This document shows positions 1 through 6,286 of a stretch of DNA of 21,460 nucleotides, in pieces. The position numbers and the translations under genes are program-made. Below the pieces are notes generated by a model. That model did not search any database and was not told the origin of the DNA. It saw nothing but the letters and a program-made list of their open reading frames with translations. This DNA comes from CAYTQK01 sp964439745 (lineage in GTDB: Bacteria > Desulfobacterota > Desulfobacteria > Desulfobacterales > Desulfosudaceae): assembly GCA_964439745.1 (NCBI GenBank), contig CAYTQK010000014.1, forward strand, positions 1 to 21,460, given 5' to 3'. The stretch's first letter is position 1, and each line of letters opens with the position of its first letter.

Positions 1-42
1 GACTTCCTGGACTTCTTCCAGACTGCGAGCGGCTTTGGGCAT
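1..42 (-). CDS. N-terminal 14 codons of a possible TetR-type regulator (partial)
   Basis: Only the start of this gene is inside the window; it reads MPKAARSLEEVQEV and continues past base 1. The ATG follows an AAGGAG ribosome site (minus strand, 49-53 on the plus numbering) at normal spacing. A basic start followed by an acidic helix of this kind is common at the front of TetR-family repressors, and the palindromic operator lying over its promoter fits autorepression. With 14 residues the family call is an inference; the existence of the gene is better supported than its identity. Confidence 0.5.
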   Translation of the reverse strand, partial: MPKAARSLEEVQEV

Positions 43-51
43 GTTCACTCC

Positions 52-92
52 TTTTAATTAAACATTGTTAATTTAACACTGTTTAATTAAAA
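52..92. promoter_or_regulatory. 41-bp near-perfect palindromic operator
   Basis: Bases 52-64 (TTTTAATTAAACA) are the exact reverse complement of 80-92. The centre GTTAATTTAAC (67-77) is also symmetric about base 72, and only the pair 65/79 breaks the symmetry. The palindrome covers the spacer and -10 of the promoter of the gene starting at base 42, so a dimeric repressor bound here would block RNA polymerase. TetR-family autoregulation is the likely meaning. Either the partial gene's product or the neighbouring TetR protein could bind. Confidence 0.75.
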
Positions 93-98
93 GGTCAA
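70..98 (-). promoter_or_regulatory. Sigma-70 promoter of the partial gene at the left edge
   Basis: On the minus strand TTGACC (98-93) is followed after 17 bases by TAAATT (75-70). The predicted start of transcription, near base 63, leaves a short leader with an AAGGAG ribosome site before the ATG at 42. The palindromic operator overlaps it almost completely. Confidence 0.6.
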
Positions 99-151
99 GA
101 ATTTTTTGGAACTATGAAAAGGCCGGGAGCAAAGAAAGCTGCCGCCGTCGC

Positions 152-775
152 TTACGTGTCCGGCGAAAATTCTGATTTACCGGACACAAGCTCCGCGATA
201 TGAGCGGCCAGGCGGAGGGTGTGCTGCCGGATCTCGTCGTCGCTGCGGCCGGGATAACGGGCGTAACTGATCATGACGCCGTTTAAGGCGGCAAAGAGGG
301 TATGGGCGTAAATGCGGGTGTTCTGCCGGATCCCGGTGGTTCTGCGGATAATGCTCTCCATGCGGTCCAGGAGCTGCCGCATGAGGTCGTTCAGCCGGTC
401 AATGGCGTCGGTGCCGGGTTCGCCGCCGAGCATGAAATGGCTCATCATCTGGTAAAAGGCCAGGTGACGGTGCAGGTAGGAGACGTAGATGCGGCAGAAA
501 TCGGCCAGCGAAGGGTGCGGTTTGTCCAGTTCGCCGTCGATCTGGGTGATCAGTTCCCGGGCATTGGAGAGAAAGATGTCCAGAAAAAGGTCGTCCAGGT
601 TCTGGTAGTAGTTGTAGATGGTGCCCACGCCCACCCCGGCCTGGCGGGCGATTTCCCGCACGGTGACCTGCTGGAAATCCTTTTCCGCAAACAGGGTCCG
701 GGCGGCGTTCAGGATCAGCTGGCGGCGGGCGTCTTTTTCCTGTTGTTTTAAATCGGCCAGGGTCAGGGGCGGCAT
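152..775 (-). CDS. TetR/AcrR-family transcriptional regulator
   Basis: A 207-residue one-component repressor. The N-terminus holds the TetR helix-turn-helix (about residues 20-65), with the typical run from LILNAARTLF through TVREIARQAGVGVGTIYNYY. The rest is an all-helical ligand and dimer domain without a recognisable subfamily signature. Total length is normal for the family. An in-frame GTG (799) and ATG (781) lie upstream, but the ATG at 775 is preferred because AAAGGA sits about five bases before it; at 781 the same site would touch the start codon. It lies 93 bases downstream of the acyl-CoA dehydrogenase gene on the same strand with no clear promoter between, so the two are probably co-transcribed. 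Control of acyl-CoA metabolism with an acyl-CoA type ligand is an inference from this context. Confidence 0.9.
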   Translation of the reverse strand: MPPLTLADLKQQEKDARRQLILNAARTLFAEKDFQQVTVREIARQAGVGVGTIYNYYQNLDDLFLDIFLSNARELITQIDGELDKPHPSLADFCRIYVSYLHRHLAFYQMMSHFMLGGEPGTDAIDRLNDLMRQLLDRMESIIRRTTGIRQNTRIYAHTLFAALNGVMISYARYPGRSDDEIRQHTLRLAAHIAELVSGKSEFSPDT

Positions 776-868
776 GGGCATCCTTTGTTCGGGCGACACA
801 ATTCAGCCGTCGGTTGCAAACGGCACGGAAAGGTTCCTGACACGAAAAAAGTAACCAGGGAGACGGCC

Positions 869-2146
869 TTATTCGTCCTGCCCGTACTCCTCGTGAATCC
901 GCATCATGTCTTCGTCGGTGTAGCAGCGTTCGGTCTCGTCCGGGCTGGTGGCGTCATCTTCCATTTTACGGCGGTCATAGGCCGGGTCCAGGACCTGCTT
1001 GAAATATTCGTGCTGGATGAGCAGGTTCATGATCTCGTTGGTGCCGGTCCAGATCATGGACAGGCGGGTGTCCCGCAGGGCCCGCTCTATGGGATAGACC
1101 TCGGTGTAGCCGATGCCGCCCATGACCTGCATAGCCTTGTTGACCACTTCCCAGGCCGCCTCGGTGGAAAACTTCTTGGCTTCGCTGACCAGGCGGCGGA
1201 CATAGGGGTAATTGGCGTCAACGGCCCGGGCGGCAGTGATGCACAGGGAGCGGGCCGCGTCCAGCTGGGTGATGGCGTCGGCCAGCATGAAGCTGACAGC
1301 CTGGTACTTGCGGATTTCCTGGCCGAAGGCCCGGCGCCGGTTGGCGTAGCGGGCAGCCAGGTCCAGGGCGCCCCACATGGCCAGGCTGCCGCCGGCCGAA
1401 GTCATCCGCTCGGGAATCATCATCTGGTGAAAACACAGGGCGCCGCCGTGCAGTTCGCCGACCAGGTTCTCTTTGGGCACCTTGACGTCCCGGAAGACCA
1501 GCCGGCCGGTTCCGCCGCCGCGGCAGCCCATCAGGCCATACAGGTACTCGGTCTCCACGCCCGGCCCGCGATCCACCAGCAGCAGGCTGATGCGGCCGTA
1601 CTTGTGGGCCTCGGGATCAAAGTTGGTCTTGCAGTAGACCAGGAAAAAGTCAGCCCCCTCGGCGCCGACCACGAACCGTTTCTGGCCGTTCAAGATAAAG
1701 TGGTCGTCTTTGAGTTCGGCCCGGGTCATGGCCCCGAAGAAATCCGACCCGCCCCGGGGCTCGGTCAGGGCTTCGGCGGCCACGATTTTTCCAGCCAGGT
1801 AGGGTGCCAGGTATTTTTGTTTCTGCTCCTCGGTGCCGAAGACATTGAGGGCTTCGCCCACGATGGAGGGCATGGAATAGGCGCAGCCCAGGGCGATGCC
1901 CAGGCAGCCGATCTCTTCCAACACGGCGATTTCCGCCGCCCAGCTCAGCCCGCGGCCGCCGTATTTTTCGGGAAAGCGGATGCCCAGCAGCTTGCGCGCG
2001 GCCAGTTTTTCCACAAATTCCCGCGGGTAGGTGATCTCGTTCTTGTCCATCTGCCGCAGAAAATCGCTGGAGATCTCCTCCCGGACGAATTGCCGGGCCT
2101 CCTGCTTGACGGCCTGTTCTTCGGGGGTTAAAAGAAAATCATACAT
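869..2146 (-). CDS. Acyl-CoA dehydrogenase (LCAD/isovaleryl-CoA dehydrogenase-like)
   Basis: A 425-residue FAD flavoenzyme that would oxidise an acyl-CoA at C2-C3 and pass electrons to an electron-transfer flavoprotein. The family landmarks are in order: the N-terminal helical domain, EALTEPRGGSD in the beta domain, RRAFGQEI (Arg272) and the C-terminal VMGGIGYTEVYPIERALRD. The place where MCAD-type enzymes carry their catalytic Glu (YEGT) reads WTGT (366-369), while IPERM (Glu246) matches the position used as the base in LCAD and isovaleryl-CoA dehydrogenase. The start at 2146 is chosen over an ATG 11 codons upstream because AAGGAGG lies just before it. The C-terminal acidic tail (about 390-425) is longer than usual. 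The substrate chain is unknown. Confidence 0.92.
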   Translation of the reverse strand: MYDFLLTPEEQAVKQEARQFVREEISSDFLRQMDKNEITYPREFVEKLAARKLLGIRFPEKYGGRGLSWAAEIAVLEEIGCLGIALGCAYSMPSIVGEALNVFGTEEQKQKYLAPYLAGKIVAAEALTEPRGGSDFFGAMTRAELKDDHFILNGQKRFVVGAEGADFFLVYCKTNFDPEAHKYGRISLLLVDRGPGVETEYLYGLMGCRGGGTGRLVFRDVKVPKENLVGELHGGALCFHQMMIPERMTSAGGSLAMWGALDLAARYANRRRAFGQEIRKYQAVSFMLADAITQLDAARSLCITAARAVDANYPYVRRLVSEAKKFSTEAAWEVVNKAMQVMGGIGYTEVYPIERALRDTRLSMIWTGTNEIMNLLIQHEYFKQVLDPAYDRRKMEDDATSPDETERCYTDEDMMRIHEEYGQDE

Positions 2147-2183
2147 CAGGGGCCTCCTTGGGGTAGAAGATTGCGCCAAACAA

Positions 2184-2198
2184 CCGTCCTTTGGACGG
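2184..2198. other. Short hairpin in the acyl-CoA dehydrogenase leader
   Basis: CCGTCC and GGACGG flank a three-base loop. The hairpin lies between the predicted promoter and the ribosome site of the minus-strand acyl-CoA dehydrogenase gene, followed on that strand by a short T-containing run. It could be an operator half-site pair or a weak attenuator; it is too short to decide. Confidence 0.35.
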
Positions 2199-2216
2199 CT
2201 TCATGAACTTTGCTCT

Positions 2217-2246
2217 ATAAAATGGACGTCGGTCATCTATTGTCAA
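2217..2246 (-). promoter_or_regulatory. Sigma-70 promoter of the acyl-CoA dehydrogenase gene
   Basis: On the minus strand a perfect TTGACA (2246-2241) is followed after 18 bases by TTTTAT (2222-2217). It lies about 70 bases before the chosen ATG. The -10 is weak, so activation or alternative spacing is possible. Confidence 0.5.
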
Positions 2247-2367
2247 GAACAAACCTCCCCAGCTTCGTAAAAAGCAGCCTTCACTGGAGCGGCGTGTCGT
2301 GGCGCCCTCCTTGCCGCATTCTTCCTGAAGCCATTTTTTTATTCAAAAGATGGGCCGATGTTTTTGG

Positions 2368-2396
2368 TTGACTTCTGGCAGATGAACCAATAATAC
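2368..2396 (+). promoter_or_regulatory. Sigma-70 promoter of the unknown gene at 2436
   Basis: TTGACT (2368-2373), a 17-base spacer and TAATAC (2391-2396) form a good housekeeping promoter. Transcription would start near 2403, inside a small GGTAA/TTACC palindrome, giving a leader of about 33 bases. Confidence 0.65.
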
Positions 2397-2401
2397 CCGG
2401 A

Positions 2402-2415
2402 GGTAAGTATTTACC
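2402..2415. promoter_or_regulatory. 14-bp palindrome at the predicted transcription start
   Basis: GGTAA-GTAT-TTACC is a perfect dyad located at the expected +1 of the promoter at 2368-2396. Its position suits a repressor site or a 5' hairpin; no partner protein can be named. Confidence 0.35.
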
Positions 2416-2435
2416 AAAAGCAAAAGGCAATCCGG

Positions 2436-3350
2436 ATGACGTCGATCTCACCGCAGGTCAAAGAATGGATCGAGGCGGGACGCGATCCCCGCACCGCCCA
2501 TTGGCAGGCCGGGCTGGAATCGGTCCTGGAAATTTTTCAGCCCCTTCTGGAACCCGGTCAGCTGACCCCGATACAGCCGCTGGCAGAAGACGAGATACCG
2601 GTTTTTCAGGAGGCCCTGGCCGCGGCTGATCTCAGCCCCAACCTGCTGGCGGCCTTTCTGCCGCCGGCGGTGGCGGACAAAATCAGGCCCCCGGCCGCGG
2701 CCGGGGAACTGCAACGCATCGAGAGGCATGAGCCTTCCTTCAAGGTGATCATCGCCAGGCCCGGACAGGAAACAAGACTGGTCTGCGTGGAACTATCACC
2801 GCGGGCAAACAACCCGGGCGTGGACATTTTTCAGTCCGGCGCCTTGCTGGGTACCTATGATTTCGGTGACCGGGCCGAATGCCTGGAAGCCCTGCCCAGG
2901 ACTTTCCGGGCGCATATCTGGGAAAAGGACCGCTGGGACACGGCAGCCTACCGCCGCTACACCATCAACTGGTGGACCAGGGTGCTCGCCCTTGAAAACG
3001 GAAAAGTAAGTGTGGCCGAAGATTGTTCATTTTTTCACACCCCCACTCTTATCAAAAGCAATCGCGTGGAGGCGTTGTTTCGCTTGATAGCGGACACGCT
3101 GGGCAGGCGGGCAGAGTCCCCTGATGAAGCCCTGGCCGAACGTCTGGCCGCCCTCCGCGATGGGGAAATGAACGCTGCCCGCCGGCAGCAATGCCAGGAG
3201 CTGGCCGAGTCCATGATTTTACAGCTGGTCGCACTGGTAAAGGAATATGAATTGATGGATTTCGGGAGCTTCACCGATACCGAAGCCCGGCAGTTTCAAC
3301 AGGAATTTGCCCGCACCGTTCAGCGGATCAGCGATGCCATCCAGGGTTGA
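2436..3350 (+). CDS. Hypothetical soluble protein, 304 aa
   Basis: I do not recognise this family. The product is a soluble protein of mixed helix and strand with no signal peptide, membrane segment or Cys/His metal motif. The middle (about 95-190) is aromatic-rich, with YRRYTINWWTRVLALENGKV, and looks like a compact beta-containing domain. The C-terminal third (about 205-304) is helical and charged, perhaps a short coiled coil. Codon use matches the GC-rich neighbours, which supports a native gene. The ATG is preceded by AAAAGG eight bases away, a modest ribosome site, and by a convincing promoter. It is monocistronic and ends one base before the stop codon of the convergent small gene at 3352. 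No function is proposed. Confidence 0.7.
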   Translation: MTSISPQVKEWIEAGRDPRTAHWQAGLESVLEIFQPLLEPGQLTPIQPLAEDEIPVFQEALAAADLSPNLLAAFLPPAVADKIRPPAAAGELQRIERHEPSFKVIIARPGQETRLVCVELSPRANNPGVDIFQSGALLGTYDFGDRAECLEALPRTFRAHIWEKDRWDTAAYRRYTINWWTRVLALENGKVSVAEDCSFFHTPTLIKSNRVEALFRLIADTLGRRAESPDEALAERLAALRDGEMNAARRQQCQELAESMILQLVALVKEYELMDFGSFTDTEARQFQQEFARTVQRISDAIQG

Positions 3351-3351
3351 T

Positions 3352-3567
3352 TTATTCGTCCGGCAGAACCCGCAGGCAATCCTGGGGAAAGCGGTGCGTG
3401 CCCTTTTCATTCAGGCTGACTTCGATCAGGGCCTCGGGGTCGTTTTTGGCCGCATCCGGGTCGGTTATAATGCCATGAAGCCCGACATAGGCATCCATAT
3501 ACGGCTCCCAGCTTTCATCCGTTGATCGCCTGACAATTTCCACTTTCTGGCCATTGCGAAACACCAT
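3352..3567 (-). CDS. Small conserved-looking protein, SH3-like barrel (71 aa)
   Basis: A small protein beginning MVFRNGQKVEIVRR, with later MDAYVGLHGIITDPD and the ending RFPQDCLRVLPDE. The alternation of short strands and the 'G-x-x-V ... Y-V-G-x-x-G' spacing resembles small SH3-like beta-barrels found as accessory or adaptor proteins; this is a fold guess. An ATG three codons upstream (3576) touches its AGAGG ribosome site, so the second ATG, nine bases after that site, is taken. It lies 35 bases behind the flavin subunit gene on the same strand, so it is probably the last gene of the molybdoenzyme operon and may be a small subunit or assembly factor. Confidence 0.65.
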   Translation of the reverse strand: MVFRNGQKVEIVRRSTDESWEPYMDAYVGLHGIITDPDAAKNDPEALIEVSLNEKGTHRFPQDCLRVLPDE

Positions 3568-3602
3568 ATTAATCATCCTCTCATAAATTCGCGCCGGGCC
3601 GG

Positions 3603-5768
3603 TCAGATATTATCCGGGGGCGCGGTTTCCGCCTGTACCCGGCCGGTGGCTTTCCGGGCGCAGTCCAGGCACACCCGGTCGTCGTCCAGCTGGGGGCTGA
3701 TTTCCCGGATCCGCCGGATGACATAATCATGATACCGGGCGGGCCCGATCACCGCCCCGCAGATCCGGCAATATTCGAGTTCCAGGCGGTTCAGTTCCGT
3801 GCCGCACAGGGAAAGCACCCGGAAACCGTCCTGGTCGGTCATCTGCATGGCACCGGTGGGACAATTGGCGGCGCAGGCCCCGCAGGCGATACAGCGCTCG
3901 GCCGTTATTTTCAGATCCGTGGGGCCGGGATGGTCAAAATCCATGTAGCCGAGTTCCAGGGCGTCGATGCCCATCTTGTCCCGGCAGATTTCAACACACC
4001 GGCCGCACCGGATACACACGTCGCATCGCAGGCAGCGCCGGGCTTCATTGGCCGCCTGGGTATCGTCCAGCCCCAAGCGCACCTGCTGAAAGGTGATGCG
4101 CCGCCGGTCCGTGTTCAGAAGCGGCATCTGTACCCGTTTCAGATCGTTTTTCAGGCCGGCCGGAACTGAAAAAAAATCCATCCGCCGGCGCCGCGTGGGC
4201 GCGGGCGGAAATTGCGGCTGGGGCAGGTTCTCAAAATAGCGGTGGATGGCCATGGCCGCTTTCTTGCCGCCGGCAATGGCTTCAACCACCGTGGCCGGGC
4301 CGGTGACCGCGTCGCCCTCGGCAAATACCCCCGGCTGGTCCGTGGCCATGCTGATGGTGTTGACCTGGATGGTGTTGCGCCGGCTCCAGCCCATCGCTTC
4401 AAAACCTTCCAGCCCGCCGCCGTCAATCTCCTGGCCGATGGCCGGGATGACCGTATCCACGGCCATTTTATATTCACTGCCCTCCAGGGGGACGGGACGC
4501 TGCCGGCCGGCTTCATCCGGTGAACTCAATTCCGCCCGCAGGCATACAATCGCCGTTACCCGGCCGTTGTCACCGACGATTTTTTTGGGAATGGTCAGAA
4601 AGGAAAAACAAATTCCTTCTTCCTCCGCCTCGACCACCTCCTCATGATGGGCCGGCATCTGGTCATGGGTCCGCCGATAGAGGATGGTCACCTCCTCGCT
4701 GCCCAGGCGCAGACAGGTCCGGGCCGCGTCAATGGCGACATTGCCGCCGCCGATGACCGCCACCCGGCGGCCCGGCGGCCGGTGGTCGCCCAACGACACC
4801 CGGCGCAGAAAATCCACGGCCGGAAAAACCTGGGGGAAGTCTTCCTCGCCGGGGATCATCAGCTTGTACGAGCCGTGGGCGCCGATGGCCAGTAAATAGG
4901 CCTCAAATCCTTCCTGCTGCAAGTCTGCCAGGGTAATATCCTTGCCCAGGCGGGTGTTGCAGCGGATTTCCACGCCCAGGTTCTGAATCATGGACACTTC
5001 CCGGTCGATCACTTCCCGGGGCAGGCGGTACCGGGGAATGCCCACCATCATCATGCCGCCGGAAACCGGCAGGGCCTCGATGACGGTGACCCGATAGCCC
5101 TTCAGCGCCAGGTAGTAGGCTGCGGTCAGCCCCCCCGGACCGGCGCCGATGATGCACACCTTGTGCCCGTTGTCCGGGGCGGGGTCGGGGTTGCGATACT
5201 GCCGGGCCGACATGGCTTTTTCCGCGGCCATTCCCTTGACATCCATGATGGCCACGGGAGAATCCATCCGGGCCCGGACGCACATGAATTCGCACGGGTG
5301 GGTACAGACCAGGCCGCACACCCAGGGGAAGGGGTTGTCTTCCCGGATCACCGATACGGCTTCGGCATACCGTCCCTGGCCCACCAGGGTCAGGTAGGAA
5401 GGAATATCGATCCCGGCCGGGCAGGCCGTCTGGCAGGGGGCCGGTGTCAGCCGGACACAATCCCCGCTGGCACAGGTATGGGTTTCGGCATGGCTTTCAA
5501 AAACTTCGCGGAACTGTTCCAGGCTGGTTTCTATCCGTTCGGCCGCCTGCCCGGATTCTTTCTCCGAGGCACTGGCGACCAGTTCCGCCACCCGCTCTGC
5601 CAGGGCCGGCACATGTTCCGGACCGCCGCGGCCCCGGGCCAGGTCCTCGATCAGCTCCAGGACTTCCGCGGCGATGCGCCGGGTTTTGGGAACCTTGAAA
5701 ACGCCCTTGTCAATGGCCTCTCGCAAAGACAAGAGCGTGTTATGAACCGGGCAGCCGTTGCTGGCCAT
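3603..5768 (-). CDS. FAD/NAD(P)H-dependent Fe-S oxidoreductase, GltD-like electron-transfer subunit
   Basis: A 721-residue multidomain protein. Residues 1-100 resemble the C-terminal helical bundle of NuoF (the stretch SLEQFREVFESHAE and a closing C-x4-C), but the usual CxxCxxC cluster ligands are absent. Residues 105-165 carry the GltD-type N-terminal Fe-S cysteines (C112, C116, then C151, C155, C159, C163). An FAD Rossmann motif GAGPGG (208-213), an NAD(P)H Rossmann motif GGGNVA (340-345) followed by YRRT (364-367), and EGDAVTGP (484-491) follow. A ferredoxin tail has two [4Fe-4S] sets (C582/585/588/592; C626/629/632/636). C667, C670, C700 and C703 could form a zinc ribbon or another cluster. 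It starts after GGGAG, 11 bases downstream of the ferredoxin gene. It probably delivers electrons from NADPH (or NADH) to the ferredoxin and molybdopterin subunits, or the reverse. Confidence 0.88.
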   Translation of the reverse strand: MASNGCPVHNTLLSLREAIDKGVFKVPKTRRIAAEVLELIEDLARGRGGPEHVPALAERVAELVASASEKESGQAAERIETSLEQFREVFESHAETHTCASGDCVRLTPAPCQTACPAGIDIPSYLTLVGQGRYAEAVSVIREDNPFPWVCGLVCTHPCEFMCVRARMDSPVAIMDVKGMAAEKAMSARQYRNPDPAPDNGHKVCIIGAGPGGLTAAYYLALKGYRVTVIEALPVSGGMMMVGIPRYRLPREVIDREVSMIQNLGVEIRCNTRLGKDITLADLQQEGFEAYLLAIGAHGSYKLMIPGEEDFPQVFPAVDFLRRVSLGDHRPPGRRVAVIGGGNVAIDAARTCLRLGSEEVTILYRRTHDQMPAHHEEVVEAEEEGICFSFLTIPKKIVGDNGRVTAIVCLRAELSSPDEAGRQRPVPLEGSEYKMAVDTVIPAIGQEIDGGGLEGFEAMGWSRRNTIQVNTISMATDQPGVFAEGDAVTGPATVVEAIAGGKKAAMAIHRYFENLPQPQFPPAPTRRRRMDFFSVPAGLKNDLKRVQMPLLNTDRRRITFQQVRLGLDDTQAANEARRCLRCDVCIRCGRCVEICRDKMGIDALELGYMDFDHPGPTDLKITAERCIACGACAANCPTGAMQMTDQDGFRVLSLCGTELNRLELEYCRICGAVIGPARYHDYVIRRIREISPQLDDDRVCLDCARKATGRVQAETAPPDNI

Positions 5769-5779
5769 GAGCTTCTCCC

Positions 5780-6286
5780 TTATTCAAATTCACTTTCAGA
5801 AACGATGCGGGCATGACGCTGCCGCCGGGTCGGCGGCAGTTCAATGGCCCTGCCGAAACGCAGGCAGCCGGTAATGCAGGCTTCCACGCAGGCCGGATCC
5901 AGCCCCTGGTCGATCCGGTCTTTGCAGAAATCACATTTGACGACCAGTCTTCTGTCCGGGTCCCACTGGGGCGCGCCCCAGGGACAGGCCCGGATACAGG
6001 CTTTGCAGCCCACGCACTCCTGGTGGTCAACAAAGACAATGCCGTCCTCCCGTTTCTGCATGGCCCCGGTGGGGCAGGCGGCCACGCACCAGGGTTTTTC
6101 GCAATGAAAGCAGGACATGTACACATAAGAGGCCCGGGGCTGATGGCCGACCAGCTTCGGCCCCACTTCCATTATCTGGCAGAGCAGGGGGCCGTGCGGC
6201 AGGCCTTTATTGACTTTACAGGCCACTTCGCAGGCATGGCACCGGATACACTTGACATTGTCCTGGATCAGGGAATACTGGCTCAT
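5780..6286 (-). CDS. 4x[4Fe-4S] ferredoxin subunit (DmsB/PhsB/HycB type)
   Basis: A 168-residue protein with sixteen cysteines in four cluster sets: C13/16/19/23, C59/62/67/71, C91/94/97/101 and C118/121/133/137. This is the classic electron-wire subunit of DMSO-reductase superfamily complexes, and its length is close to the short forms of the family. There is no Tat signal or membrane anchor, so the complex should be cytoplasmic. Its ATG overlaps the stop of the molybdopterin subunit gene (ATGA), with GGAGGGG just upstream, which implies translational coupling and a one-to-one complex. It should relay electrons between the Mo/W catalytic subunit and the flavin subunit encoded next. The physiological direction is not readable. 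Confidence 0.92.
   Translation of the reverse strand: MSQYSLIQDNVKCIRCHACEVACKVNKGLPHGPLLCQIMEVGPKLVGHQPRASYVYMSCFHCEKPWCVAACPTGAMQKREDGIVFVDHQECVGCKACIRACPWGAPQWDPDRRLVVKCDFCKDRIDQGLDPACVEACITGCLRFGRAIELPPTRRQRHARIVSESEFE

Noticed and set aside
785..2131. 448-codon plus-strand open frame opposite the acyl-CoA dehydrogenase
   Set aside because: It mirrors a clearly conserved enzyme on the other strand, has low-complexity Gly/Ala/His-rich composition and no ribosome site; long antisense frames are common in GC-rich genes.
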